DNA of 64,000 nucleotides from Rossellomorea pakistanensis (GTDB taxonomy: Bacteria; Bacillota; Bacilli; Bacillales; Bacillaceae_B), in NCBI RefSeq assembly GCF_016908495.1, contig NZ_JAFBDZ010000002.1, positions 806,001 through 870,000 on the forward strand. The letters are read 5' to 3'. Of the stretch, positions 41,973-50,753 are shown piece by piece. Below the pieces are notes generated by a model. The model was not told the origin of the DNA. It saw nothing but the letters and a program-made list of their open reading frames with translations, and did not search any database. The translations under genes were made by a program, and so were the position numbers. Within the stretch, counting starts at the first letter, position 1. Each line of letters starts with the position of its first letter.

Positions 41973-42806
41973 ATGACTTATTCGATTGTCGGCTACGATC
42001 CAGAAACGTACGAATGGGGGATTGCGGTTCAGTCAAAATTCATTGGTGTGGGGGCCGTTGTTCCCTTCGCAAAAGCGGGAGTAGGTGCAGTTGCAACCCA
42101 ATCCTTTGCAAATACAGCTTACGGACCGCAGGCATTACAGCTAATGGAGGAAGGGAAAACCGCAGAAGAAACCATCGAGATCATCACAAAAGACGATCCC
42201 GAACGCCATTTAAGACAAGTCGGGATCATTGATGCTTTAGGAAATCCAGCTACATATACAGGAGAAGGCTGCTACAATTGGGCAGGAGGTATGACTGGTC
42301 CGCACTTTGCTGCACAGGGGAATATTTTAGTAGATGATAATACAGTGAAGGCTATGGGAGAAACCTTCTTGAAAAGTGAAGGGACTTTAGCAGAAAGATT
42401 ACTAAAATCCCTTGATGCTGGTCAGGGTGCAGGAGGCGATTCGCGTGGAATGCAGTCTGCAGCCATATTAGTTGTAAAAGAAAATGGTGGTTATGGAGGA
42501 CTTAACGACCGGTATATTGATCTGCGCGTCGATGATCATCCTGATCCGATTAAGGAATTGATCCGAGTCTATCAGCTCCATCAACTTTACTTTGCTCCTT
42601 CTAAACCTGGTAGAATCGTGGAGATTCAGGGTGAAATTTTTGAAGCTCTGAAATCAGAATTAAACCGCTTGGGTTATAATCACGAAAACAAATCACTCCA
42701 TCAAAATCTAAAGGATTTTCTTCACACCGAAAATTTTGAGATGCGAGAACAAGAAGAAGGAAGTATTGATCTGGATGTATTGGAGTTTATGAAGTTACAA
42801 AAATAG
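41973..42806 (+). CDS. DUF1028 family Ntn-hydrolase-like protein
   Basis: A 277-residue protein beginning MTYSIVGYDPETYEWGIAVQSKFIGVGAVVPFAKAGVGAVATQS, the typical start of DUF1028, whose fold is Ntn-hydrolase. Residues about 100-160 carry GCYNWAGGMTGPHFAAQGNILV and DAGQGAGGDSRGMQSAAILVV. The C-terminal part is a helical extension. Members are often next to peptide or amino-acid catabolic genes, as here. Enzymatic function is not defined. AAGGAGGTAAAT gives a strong start. Confidence 0.88.
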   Translation: MTYSIVGYDPETYEWGIAVQSKFIGVGAVVPFAKAGVGAVATQSFANTAYGPQALQLMEEGKTAEETIEIITKDDPERHLRQVGIIDALGNPATYTGEGCYNWAGGMTGPHFAAQGNILVDDNTVKAMGETFLKSEGTLAERLLKSLDAGQGAGGDSRGMQSAAILVVKENGGYGGLNDRYIDLRVDDHPDPIKELIRVYQLHQLYFAPSKPGRIVEIQGEIFEALKSELNRLGYNHENKSLHQNLKDFLHTENFEMREQEEGSIDLDVLEFMKLQK

Positions 42807-42845
42807 AAAAAAGGTGGTGATCCCAATTGGATCCCACCTTTTTTA
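42806..42845. terminator. Terminator between DUF1028 gene and convergent regulator
   Basis: AAAAAAGGTGG pairs with CCACCTTTTTT, with an inner GATCC/GGATC stem. A similar but degenerate hairpin follows nanK at 48901. Confidence 0.85.
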
Positions 42846-42990
42846 TCGACCTGGAATTTTTAAATGTGCAATTAAATTAAATTTGGTGCAATCAGAATTT
42901 TTTCGTGCAATAACTCAAATTTTCCAAAAATCACAACGATTAAAACAATCCATCCATCATCACTATGTCTAGGCCCTCAATAATTTGTCA

Positions 42991-43692
42991 TTAAATATGA
43001 TCATCCACGTTTATTACGTTTTGTTTCGACCAGTTTAAATGCTCAGAAAGGATTTCCCTTGCTTTTTTCTCATCTTTCTCACGAAGAGCTTTAACGATAT
43101 CTTTGTGTTCATTCACCGTTTTTTCAATATTGGAGGAGGTCATTTGGTGATGAGGTACTTTTGAGAAATATTCTACAATCAGATGGGTGACTTGGATGAA
43201 TAGTTCATTATGAGTTGCTTTGATAAGCGCTCGATGAAAGTCAATGTCCGCATTTTGAATCCATTCTGTATCTTGATTAGGGTCATCCATTTTTGTTGCG
43301 ATTTTCTCTAAATCAATAAGGTCTTCCTCATTCCCATTTCTAATGATCTCACCAATGGCTGTTAATTCAAATAATAATCGGAGATCGAGAAGCTCGCTAA
43401 TCTTTTTGTTTTCAATTTTCCATAAAAACATCATCTGCTCTAGTAGCGGTGTTAGATCGTGCGATTTCACGAAAATACCTTGTCCTTGACGAATCGAGAG
43501 AACCCCTGTGTTTTCTAAATAACTAAGCGCCTCACGAATGACCGATCGACTAACATTTAGAATTTTGATCAGTTCTCTTTCAGGTGGAAGCTTTTCCCCT
43601 GGTCCGATTTCATGTTCAATAATATAGTGTTTCAAATGTTCAATGACCATTTTTTTAAGTGTAAATCTTTCAGTTTTCTCGATCGGTTTCAT
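42991..43692 (-). CDS. FadR-type GntR regulator, copy 1 (NanR-like)
   Basis: A 233-residue regulator with an N-terminal GntR winged helix (GEKLPPERELIKILNVSRSVIREALSYLENTGVLSIRQGQGIFV) and an FCD ligand domain (about 90-225) with metal-site residues such as DIDFHRALIKATHN and NEHKDIVKALREKD. ATG 43692 has AAAAGGAGC. It overlaps the upstream paralog by 23 nt. Both are divergent from nanA, suggesting control of sialic acid genes. Confidence 0.88.
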   Translation of the reverse strand: MKPIEKTERFTLKKMVIEHLKHYIIEHEIGPGEKLPPERELIKILNVSRSVIREALSYLENTGVLSIRQGQGIFVKSHDLTPLLEQMMFLWKIENKKISELLDLRLLFELTAIGEIIRNGNEEDLIDLEKIATKMDDPNQDTEWIQNADIDFHRALIKATHNELFIQVTHLIVEYFSKVPHHQMTSSNIEKTVNEHKDIVKALREKDEKKAREILSEHLNWSKQNVINVDDHI

Positions 43693-44410
43693 AGTTTGCT
43701 CCTTTTAAATCCTCATATCGATCTAGAAATTTTTGAATTGGTTCGAAGTGTCTGAGCATTACCTTTTGTGCATTCTCAACGTTTTTTGCTTTAATCCAAT
43801 CAATAACCTCTTTATGCTCTTCAAAGGAACCTATTAATTTTTCACTGTCATTAATAGCACCTAGAAAACTTTTATTAAAATATTCAAGGGTAAATTCATT
43901 GAGCTGGTAAAAGGTACTATTCCCTGTCGCTTTAAATAAAGCACGATGAAATCCAATATCAGCTGCTCTAGGGTTTTCATTTTGATTGATCTTTTCTAGG
44001 TAAAGCTGATTCCATTTATCCATTTCTTCAATCTGTTCGAAATCATTATTCTCTACTGCTAGTTTAATGGCTCCAAGCTCTAATACTTTCCTTGTTTCAA
44101 ACAGTTCTTTCATTTGAATGCCATTTGTTTTCCAATGATAATCAAGTAAGTTATGGACACTTTTTAAAGTGGAATCATCCACATAAATTCCTTCTCCAGC
44201 TTTAATGCGAATCATGCCCATTGCTTGCAGCGACTTTAATGATTCTCTCACAACCGTTCTGCTAACAGATAAGGCTTCGGTTAAATCTTTTTCTGAAGGA
44301 AGTTTATCACCTGGTTTTAAGTTGTTGTCAATTATATAATTTCTTATTCGATCACTCACTATTTGAGCGAGGGTCGTTTTTGGAGGAATCCCCACAGTAC
44401 ACACTCTCAT
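43670..44410 (-). CDS. FadR-type GntR regulator, copy 2 (NanR-like)
   Basis: A 246-residue paralog of the neighbouring regulator: winged helix (GDKLPSEKDLTEALSVSRTVVRESLKSLQAMGMIRIKAGEGIYV) and FCD domain (AADIGFHRALFKATGN, EEHKEVIDWIKAKN). The start is uncertain: ATG 44410 and TTG 44428 are both possible and neither has a strong ribosome site. A TGGTCAGACCA palindrome begins 12 nt beyond 44428, so autoregulation is likely. The two proteins may form heterodimers or sense different sugars. Confidence 0.85.
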   Translation of the reverse strand: MRVCTVGIPPKTTLAQIVSDRIRNYIIDNNLKPGDKLPSEKDLTEALSVSRTVVRESLKSLQAMGMIRIKAGEGIYVDDSTLKSVHNLLDYHWKTNGIQMKELFETRKVLELGAIKLAVENNDFEQIEEMDKWNQLYLEKINQNENPRAADIGFHRALFKATGNSTFYQLNEFTLEYFNKSFLGAINDSEKLIGSFEEHKEVIDWIKAKNVENAQKVMLRHFEPIQKFLDRYEDLKGANYETDREN

Positions 44411-44439
44411 CCTATAATTTAATTTCAATGGTCTTAAAT

Positions 44440-44450
44440 TGGTCAGACCA
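44440..44450. promoter_or_regulatory. GntR operator O1, TGGTCAGACCA
   Basis: An 11-nt palindrome identical to two others upstream of nanA. It sits directly in front of the regulator gene, fitting autoregulation. FadR-subfamily proteins bind sites of the form TGGTNNNACCA. Confidence 0.8.
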
Positions 44451-44522
44451 TCTTTAAAAAATCGTAATGCTATTAGGAACTTTTGTCAATAAACTTAGAT
44501 TCTAGAGATTGAAAAATTTAAA

Positions 44523-44551
44523 TTGACAAAATATTAGATATTCGATATCCT
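44523..44551 (+). promoter_or_regulatory. Sigma-A promoter of the nan operon
   Basis: TTGACA (44523-44528), a 17-nt spacer and TATCCT (44546-44551). Operator O2 begins 11 nt after the -10 box, over the likely start of transcription, so repressor binding would block initiation. Confidence 0.65.
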
Positions 44552-44561
44552 AAATCTAAAT

Positions 44562-44597
44562 TGGTCAGACCATATTATATTAAAATTGGTCAGACCA
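44562..44597. promoter_or_regulatory. GntR operators O2 and O3 of the nan operon
   Basis: TGGTCAGACCA occurs at 44562-44572 and 44587-44597, 25 nt start to start, in matching flanks (AAAT before, TATTA after). They lie between the promoter and nanA. With O1 this makes three identical sites in 160 nt of the divergent region. Confidence 0.85.
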
Positions 44598-44716
44598 TAT
44601 TACAAGGGAGATAAGTAAGGCTGTCATTAAACCAAGTTTGTCAGGGACCAGAACATCAAAATTTTTTCGTTTGACCAGCCTTTACTTAAAACTGAAATGA
44701 TATGGAGGATTACAAC

Positions 44717-45586
44717 ATGAAGGGAATATTCTCGGCATTAATTGTACCGTTTGATGAAAGCGGAAACATTATCGAGGGAAGCTTAAGAAAGATTGTACGT
44801 CATAATATCGATGTTTGTGAGGTGGATGGGTTATACGTAAATGGTAGCTCTGGGGAAAACTTTTTATTATCGACTGACAAAAAGAAGAAGATTTTTGAAA
44901 TTGTAAAAGACGAAGCGAAGGATGATATTCAATTAATCGCACAGGTCGGTTCATTAAACTTAGATGAGGCAATTGAATTAGGAAAGTATGCGACGGAACT
45001 AAAATATGACTGTCTTTCAGCTGTGACACCGTTTTATTACAAGTTTGATTTTGAAGAAATTAAAGACTATTATTTTTCTATTATTCGTGAGACAAAGAAT
45101 AAAATGCTTATTTATTCTATTCCGTTTTTAACCGGGGTAAATATGTCTCTCGATCAGTTTGAAGAGTTATTTGTAAATGAAGATATTATCGGGGTGAAAT
45201 TCACTGCTGCAGATTTCTTTTTATTAGAGCGAATGAGAAAACGCTTTCCGGAAAAATTAATTTTCTCAGGTTTTGATGAAATGCTTCTTCCTGCAGCGAT
45301 TTATGAAATTGATGGGGCTATTGGAAGCACGTTCAATGTAAATGGGAAACGTGCAAAAGAAATTTTCCAACTAGCACAAGATGGGAAGATCATTGAAGCG
45401 AAAGAAATCCAGCATACAACTAATGATTTAATTGAAAAGATTCTTGAGTTAGGACTATATCAAACGATTAAAGAAATTTTTCATGTAAAGGGAATCGATG
45501 CTGGCCAATGTCAAAAACCAATGAAGAACTTCAATCCAGAGAAACGCACAGATGTGGAAGCGTTAGTAAAGCATTTTAATTTGTAA
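44717..45586 (+). CDS. nanA: N-acetylneuraminate lyase NanA
   Basis: A 289-residue class I aldolase cleaving sialic acid to ManNAc and pyruvate. Landmarks: YVNGSSGENFLLS near the start (pyruvate-binding), Tyr133 in LIYSIPF and Schiff-base Lys161 in GVKFTAADF, spaced as in E. coli NanA. FSGFDEMLLPA and GAIGSTFN follow. ATG 44717 is chosen because GGAGG at 44704-44708 serves it. The in-frame ATG 44702 overlaps that site. First gene of the operon behind three GntR operators. Confidence 0.93.
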   Translation: MKGIFSALIVPFDESGNIIEGSLRKIVRHNIDVCEVDGLYVNGSSGENFLLSTDKKKKIFEIVKDEAKDDIQLIAQVGSLNLDEAIELGKYATELKYDCLSAVTPFYYKFDFEEIKDYYFSIIRETKNKMLIYSIPFLTGVNMSLDQFEELFVNEDIIGVKFTAADFFLLERMRKRFPEKLIFSGFDEMLLPAAIYEIDGAIGSTFNVNGKRAKEIFQLAQDGKIIEAKEIQHTTNDLIEKILELGLYQTIKEIFHVKGIDAGQCQKPMKNFNPEKRTDVEALVKHFNL

Positions 45587-45632
45587 GCGTTTAGGATGGG
45601 AATAATTTATACGAATATAGGGGGGAGTTTTC

Positions 45633-47116
45633 ATGGAGAAAATCGGGTTTGGAGCTTTAAATTGGCTAACATTAGTGATTTATCTTGTCACCATGTTAGG
45701 GGTAGGGATTTATTTTACTAAGAAGAGCGGGAAAGACACAGATGCTTTTTTAAAGCAGGGGGGAAAATTCCTGCATGGGCAGCAGGGCTAAGTATTTATG
45801 CAACAACATTAAGTGCTATTACCTTCATGTCAACACCAGAGAAAGCCTTTTTAGGTGATTGGACATATGCAGCCGGGAATATTGCTATTATCGCTATTGT
45901 ACCGATTCTTATTCAATATTATATTCCGTTTTTTAGAAAACTTAATGTTACAACAGCCTACGAATATTTAGAGAAACGATTTAATGTTTCCTTGAGGTTA
46001 TTAGGAAGCTTGTTGTTTATCTTATTCCATATTGGACGTGTCGCTATTGTTATTTACCTTCCAACACTAGCGATTACCTCGATCTCTGACATTAATCCAT
46101 TTCTTATCGCTGCCGTCATAGGGTTGCTTTGCGTTGTGTATACGTTCCTTGGAGGTATGGAAGGGGTGATATGGAGTGATGTGATTCAAGGAATCATTCT
46201 TATCGGTGGTGCTTTATTAATCATTGTTTATGGTGTCATTAATATTGACGGGGGCTTCGGAACCGTTATCAATGATGCTATGAACGACCAGAAAATCGTA
46301 TCAGTAGATGATTGGAAGTGGAGCTTTGCTGCTGCAACGATCCCTATTATCTTCCTTGGCTCGATTTTCAATAATCTACACCAATATACAGCCAGCCAAG
46401 ATGTTGTTCAACGTTATAGTACAACAACGAGCATCCAGGAAACGAAACGTTCACTTTGGACCAATGCCTTCTTTGCCGGGATTACGATTCCGATTTTCTA
46501 TGGAATCGGAACCGTTTTATACAGTTATTATGAACAGCATCAATTATTGTCAGAAGGATTTAATACTTCGGCAATTGTTCCCTATTTCGTCTTAACGACA
46601 TTACCTGCAGGAGTGGCAGGTCTCATCATCGCAGCGGTATTTGCGGCAGCACAATCGACGATATCCTCTAGTTTAAATAGTATGTCTGCATGTGTAGTCG
46701 TTGACTTTAAGAAAAGGTTTTACCCTGAAAGCAGTGAGAAATCGAATGTTCAATTAGCTCGTTGGGTCATTATTGTTACAGGGATTCTAGGTGTAGGAGT
46801 TTCCCTATTTTTAATAAACACAAATCAAAGTGAGACATTGGATTTATTCCTATCTCTCGTTGGATTGTTCGGGGTTCCAATCGCCGGTACGTTTGCTTTA
46901 GGGATCTTTACGAAAAGAGCCAATGCACCGGGTGCTTTAATCGGGTTACTTGTCAGTGCGATTACCTGCTATTTCTTACAGCAATCCGGATTAATTTCAT
47001 TCTTTTTTAGTGTATTTGCCTTCTTCAGTAGTTTCGGAATTGGTTATCTTGCCAGCTTCTTGTTCCCGAATGGAAATAAGAAAACAACAGGACTCACAGT
47101 CTTTACGATTAATTAG
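45633..47116 (+). pseudogene. Sodium:solute symporter, probable sialic acid transporter, frameshifted
   Basis: Reading starts at ATG 45633 with a GGGGGGAG site and runs through the first span to DAFLKQGGK. A single-base deletion in the G6A4 run (45759-45768) then puts the rest in another frame: GKIPAWAAGLSIYATTLSAITFMSTPEKAFLGDW and on to 47116. The combined product, about 494 residues with 13 spans, is an SSS-family transporter like NanT of other bacteria. ATG 45827 could start a 429-residue product, but it would lack the first spans. Either a true inactivation, a phase-variable tract or a sequencing error. Confidence 0.8.
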
Positions 47117-47219
47117 GAATATGAGCACGAGGAAGCAGTATAAAGGAAGATTTAACATGGGATTGATTCAAAACTTTTTTGAGTCAATCCCTCATCAATA
47201 TTAAGAAGGTGGTTTCATC

Positions 47220-47903
47220 ATGAGTAAGCACGATTTCATAGAACGAATTCATCATCATTTGATTGTATCTTGCCAGGCATTGGAAAATGAACCACTGCAT
47301 GGCTCAGAAACAATGGCTAAAATGGCTCTAGCGGCAAAAGAAGGTGGAGCTGTAGCAATCAGGAGCAACTCCCCGGAAGATATTCTTGCTATCAAACAAA
47401 AAACACAATTACCTGTGATTGGATTATTAAAAAGGGTTTATCCAGAAAACGAAGTATATATTACACCAACGAAAAAAGAAGTGGATGAATTACTTGTTGT
47501 CCAACCTGAGGTCATCGCCCTTGATGCGACGATCCGGGAGAGACCTAATCAGGAATCACTTCAGGACATTGTTCACTATATTCATGATAATAGCAACACC
47601 CTTGTGATGGGGGATATATCAGATGTCCGGGACGCAGAATATGCGACTGAATATGGAGTCGATATGCTGTCTACTACGCTATCCGGCTATACAAGCTACA
47701 GCCCGAAACAAGACGATCCAGATTTTGAACTAGTGAAAACATTGAGTCAACAAGCGACCATCCCGGTTATTGCAGAAGGTCGAATTCAAACACCTGACCA
47801 GGCAAAGAAAATGTTTGAGCTTGGAGCCTGGTCTATTGTAGTGGGAGGAGCCATTACAAGACCACAGCTCATTACAAAGAGCTTTTCAGATAAAATTAAG
47901 TAG
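47220..47903 (+). CDS. nanE: N-acetylmannosamine-6-phosphate 2-epimerase NanE
   Basis: A 227-residue TIM-barrel protein converting ManNAc-6-P to GlcNAc-6-P. Motifs: SCQALENEPLHGSETMAKMALAAKEGGAVAIR, GLLKRVYPENEVYITPT, VIALDATIRERP, STTLSGYTSYSP and IAEGRIQTPDQAKKMFELGAWSIVVGGAITRP. All are typical of NanE. GAAGGTGGTTTC lies upstream. Lies between the symporter and nanK. Confidence 0.95.
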   Translation: MSKHDFIERIHHHLIVSCQALENEPLHGSETMAKMALAAKEGGAVAIRSNSPEDILAIKQKTQLPVIGLLKRVYPENEVYITPTKKEVDELLVVQPEVIALDATIRERPNQESLQDIVHYIHDNSNTLVMGDISDVRDAEYATEYGVDMLSTTLSGYTSYSPKQDDPDFELVKTLSQQATIPVIAEGRIQTPDQAKKMFELGAWSIVVGGAITRPQLITKSFSDKIK

Positions 47904-48002
47904 AAGTCTAATGTAAATATTTATTTTTATGATTACAGGATTTTTTCTTAATTTAGAGTAAAAAAATCTAAGAAAAAAGCTTATATAAAAGGGTTGAAAT
48001 CA

Positions 48003-48896
48003 ATGAAAAAGGTTATTGGAATCGATATTGGGGGAACGGGGATTAAGGGATCTGTGATATCTGAGATTGGTGAATTACTTGATTTCCAAACCGTTTCAAC
48101 AGATGCGTCCAAAGGGAGGGATCATGTTCTAAAAAAGGTTCATCAAATGATTCAACATTTTATTGAGAATCACACTATTGACGCGATCGGAATTGGGAGT
48201 GCAGGCCGAATCAATACTCAGGAGGCAAAGGTGGTATATGCAACAGATAATTTGCCACAATGGATCGGCCTAAATTTTATTGAAAAATTTGGAAAAATGT
48301 ACTCCCTTCCGGTCTTCGTCGATAATGATGTCAATGTTGCTGCCCTCGGTGAAGCTTGGATGGGAGCGGGGAAGAACATTCAAAATTTCTTCTTTCTAGC
48401 TCTTGGAACTGGAGTGGGTGGTGGAATCGTTATACATGATGACATCTTCAGAGGGAACAATTGGTCGGCTGGAGAAGTAGGGCATATGATCCTTTATCCA
48501 AGAGGGAAAGAGTGTAATTGTGGACAAAAAGGTTGTGTAGAACAATATATCTCAGGCACTGCTTTATTGAATCATGTTAATGAAACTGGTCATACATTTG
48601 AGCATGGAAATCAAATCTGGAAGGCTTATAAAGAGGAAAATCAACATATTCAAGCTTGTGTCGAGAGTTTTATCCAGGATCTTAGTATGACACTCCATAA
48701 TATTAAGATTCTTTATGATCCAGAAGTGATTATCATGGGTGGTGGTTTATCAGATTCTCATTGTTATTGGGAGGAAGCCCTGACAAAAGAACTGCAATCA
48801 TTTGGACATGACCCGAGCCTTGTCAAATGGGCAACGTTAGGAAACAAAGCGGGCCAATTTGGAAGTGCGAAGCTAGCATTAGATTCAATAAAATAA
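48003..48896 (+). CDS. nanK: ROK-family N-acetylmannosamine kinase NanK
   Basis: A 297-residue ROK kinase that would phosphorylate ManNAc for NanE. ATP site near the start is GIDIGGTGIKGS. DNDVNVAALGEAWMGAG and the zinc-binding CNCGQKGCVEQYISG are present. The next motif is GGGLSDSHCYW. ATG 48003 is chosen with AAAAGGG 9 nt upstream. A TTG three codons earlier has poor spacing. Assignment as ManNAc kinase, not glucokinase, comes from operon context. Confidence 0.88.
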   Translation: MKKVIGIDIGGTGIKGSVISEIGELLDFQTVSTDASKGRDHVLKKVHQMIQHFIENHTIDAIGIGSAGRINTQEAKVVYATDNLPQWIGLNFIEKFGKMYSLPVFVDNDVNVAALGEAWMGAGKNIQNFFFLALGTGVGGGIVIHDDIFRGNNWSAGEVGHMILYPRGKECNCGQKGCVEQYISGTALLNHVNETGHTFEHGNQIWKAYKEENQHIQACVESFIQDLSMTLHNIKILYDPEVIIMGGGLSDSHCYWEEALTKELQSFGHDPSLVKWATLGNKAGQFGSAKLALDSIK

Positions 48897-48900
48897 TAGT

Positions 48901-48940
48901 AAAAAGGTGTGGTGACCCCAATGGAATCCCGCCTTTTTTG
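48901..48940 (+). terminator. Terminator after nanK
   Basis: AAAAAGG ... CCTTTTTT arms with an imperfect GGTGACCCC/GGAATCCCGCC inner part. It resembles the hairpin at 42806, suggesting common origin. Confidence 0.65.
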
Positions 48941-48992
48941 CTATTTTAGAGGTATTATAGACTTAGGTGAATAGAGTAAGGGAGGAAGAAGG

Positions 48993-49640
48993 ATGAAAAG
49001 AAGAATCGTCTGCTTTGGAGATTCTAATACATGGGGATATGACGCTAAAACCATGGGGAGATTCCCGGAGGGAGTGAGATGGACGAGTCTATTAGCCGAA
49101 CGATTAGGTGAGGAGTTTCAAATAGTTGAAGAAGGTCTACCTGGTAGAACGAGTGTTGTGGATGATCCATTATTTGAAGGATTAAATGGGTATACCTATC
49201 TCCATCCTTGCTTAATGAGTCACGCACCTATTGAGCTTGTCGTTATTATGCTGGGAACAAATGATACGAAAGAAAGATTTAATCTAACGGCCTATAATAT
49301 TGCTCAAGGGATTACTAGACTTTCATTGAAAGCTAAAGATACTACAGCGGGTATTAAAGGACAATCTCCTAACGTACTTGTTATTGCCCCTCCACCTATT
49401 GGCAAAGAGTATTATGAAGTCGTTGGGAAATCCATGGGAAAAGAATGTGATCGGAAATCAGAGAAACTCCCGGAGTATTTAAAGGAGCTTTTAGAGATTC
49501 AAAATATAGAATTCTTAAATACAAATAGATTGGTACCAATGAATACCGTTGATTATATGCATCTTGATGAGAAAGGACACAAACTTTTAGCTAGTCTTGT
49601 CTATGAAAAAATGAAAAGTTTTCTTCAGGAAGAAAAGTAA
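48993..49640 (+). CDS. SGNH/GDSL hydrolase, putative sialate O-acetylesterase
   Basis: A 215-residue esterase with block I FGDSNTWGY (Ser11), block III GTND, and C-terminal DYMHLDEKGH holding the catalytic Asp and His. The position after nanK suggests deacetylation of O-acetylated sialic acids so NanA can use them. GGGAGGAAGAAGG gives a strong start. It may have its own transcript since a hairpin separates it from nanK. Substrate is inferred from context. Confidence 0.82.
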   Translation: MKRRIVCFGDSNTWGYDAKTMGRFPEGVRWTSLLAERLGEEFQIVEEGLPGRTSVVDDPLFEGLNGYTYLHPCLMSHAPIELVVIMLGTNDTKERFNLTAYNIAQGITRLSLKAKDTTAGIKGQSPNVLVIAPPPIGKEYYEVVGKSMGKECDRKSEKLPEYLKELLEIQNIEFLNTNRLVPMNTVDYMHLDEKGHKLLASLVYEKMKSFLQEEK

Positions 49641-49649
49641 TAGATTTTA

Positions 49650-49678
49650 AGAGCTGTTTCTGTAACAGCTTTTTTTCT
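49650..49678 (+). terminator. Terminator of esterase gene
   Basis: AGCTGTT pairs with AACAGCT around a 5-nt loop, then seven T. Confidence 0.8.
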
Positions 49679-49967
49679 TCCTAAAAATCCAAATATTTCG
49701 ACATTTTTTCTGGAAGACGGACAAATTTTCTATTTATTAACACGAATAATATTACTAAATACGGTATTGCTTTTATGCTTCTAAGAATAGTTTGATTTGT
49801 TAAAACGAGGGAAAGTAGTGAATATGTTCCTTCATGGAATCCTAGTATCTTTAAGGAGGTGATCATCATTTACTCATTCGCCGACTGTCCGTAGAGATGT
49901 CTTTTCGAAATCATAGCATCCGTTCATCTTCAAGGTACATAATGTTTTAAAGGAGTGGCTTATATTA

Positions 49968-50585
49968 ATGAAATCAGTAAAAAGAGTAATGGCAGCAGTA
50001 GCCTTTGTTTTATGTTTGGGGATCGTGGAGACTGAAGTAAAAGCATCACAACTATCGAAAGGTTCTGTTGGACAAGAGGTTGAATATGTTCAATCCGTTT
50101 TAAAGAAATTAGGTTACTTTCATCTTGATCCGACTGGATATTACGGTCCAATCACAACTGAAGCGGTAAAACAATTTCAGAAAGATTTTAATATAGAGAT
50201 GGTTGGAGTAGTGGGTCCCGAAACGACCAACATGCTTTATAACGTAACGATGATGGCACATATCGTAAATGGCGAAGCACGCGGGGAAAGCTATAAGGGA
50301 CAAGTAGCTGTAGCAGCCGTTATTTTAAATCGTGTCGAGTCTAATGAATTTCCTAATACAATTTCCAATGTGGTGTTTCAAAAAAATGCTTTTACAGCGG
50401 TGAATGATGGACAATATAAGCTCGAGCCTGATACTAGTGCGTATCAAGCAGTAAAGGATGCTTTTCTTGGATGGGATCCTACCTACGGCTCTTTGTACTA
50501 TTATAATCCTGACCTCGTTACCGATCATTGGATTTTCACACGCCAAGTAACAAATGAAATCGGAAATCATCATTTTGCTTATTAA
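49968..50585 (+). CDS. SleB/CwlJ-type cell wall hydrolase with peptidoglycan-binding domain
   Basis: A 205-residue secreted protein. Signal peptide at 1-27 (KKRV-type basic start and hydrophobic core, ending VKAS). A PG_binding_1 domain is at about 30-92 (KGSVGQEVEYVQSVLKKLGYFHLDPTGYYGPITTEAVKQFQKDF). A Hydrolase_2 domain is at about 98-205 (HIVNGEARGESYKGQVAVAAVILNRVESNEFP ... YNPDLVTDHWIF). The glutamate in NGEARGE is the presumed catalytic residue of this lytic family, linked to spore cortex or cell-wall turnover. AAAGGAGTGG precedes ATG 49968. Confidence 0.9.
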   Translation: MKSVKRVMAAVAFVLCLGIVETEVKASQLSKGSVGQEVEYVQSVLKKLGYFHLDPTGYYGPITTEAVKQFQKDFNIEMVGVVGPETTNMLYNVTMMAHIVNGEARGESYKGQVAVAAVILNRVESNEFPNTISNVVFQKNAFTAVNDGQYKLEPDTSAYQAVKDAFLGWDPTYGSLYYYNPDLVTDHWIFTRQVTNEIGNHHFAY

Positions 50586-50608
50586 GTTCATTAAAAAATC
50601 TGCCTGGA

Positions 50609-50642
50609 CCACAATTTCAGTTAAATGGAATTGTGGTTTTTT
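50609..50642 (+). terminator. Terminator of the SleB-like gene
   Basis: CCACAATT pairs with AATTGTGG, 12-nt loop, then six T. Confidence 0.8.
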
Positions 50643-50753
50643 CGTCTGGATTGAAAAGGTGGACAAAAGAGGAGGAAGTATACTATTATTTAATTGAAAA
50701 TCATTATCAATTAAAACGTTTTATACATATATTAATTAATGGGGGGATTATGA

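Noticed and set aside
44702-44716. Upstream ATG of nanA as the true start
   Set aside because: The GGAGG ribosome site overlaps that ATG and is correctly spaced for ATG 44717.
45759-45768. Programmed ribosomal frameshift in the symporter
   Set aside because: The G6A4 run is slippery, but there is no stimulatory structure evident and no precedent that I know in this family. It is kept as a frameshifted gene with error or phase variation as alternatives.
49855-49895. Strong AGGAGG site at 49855 suggesting a gene start
   Set aside because: No ATG, GTG or TTG with an open frame of useful length follows; a stop appears within about ten codons.
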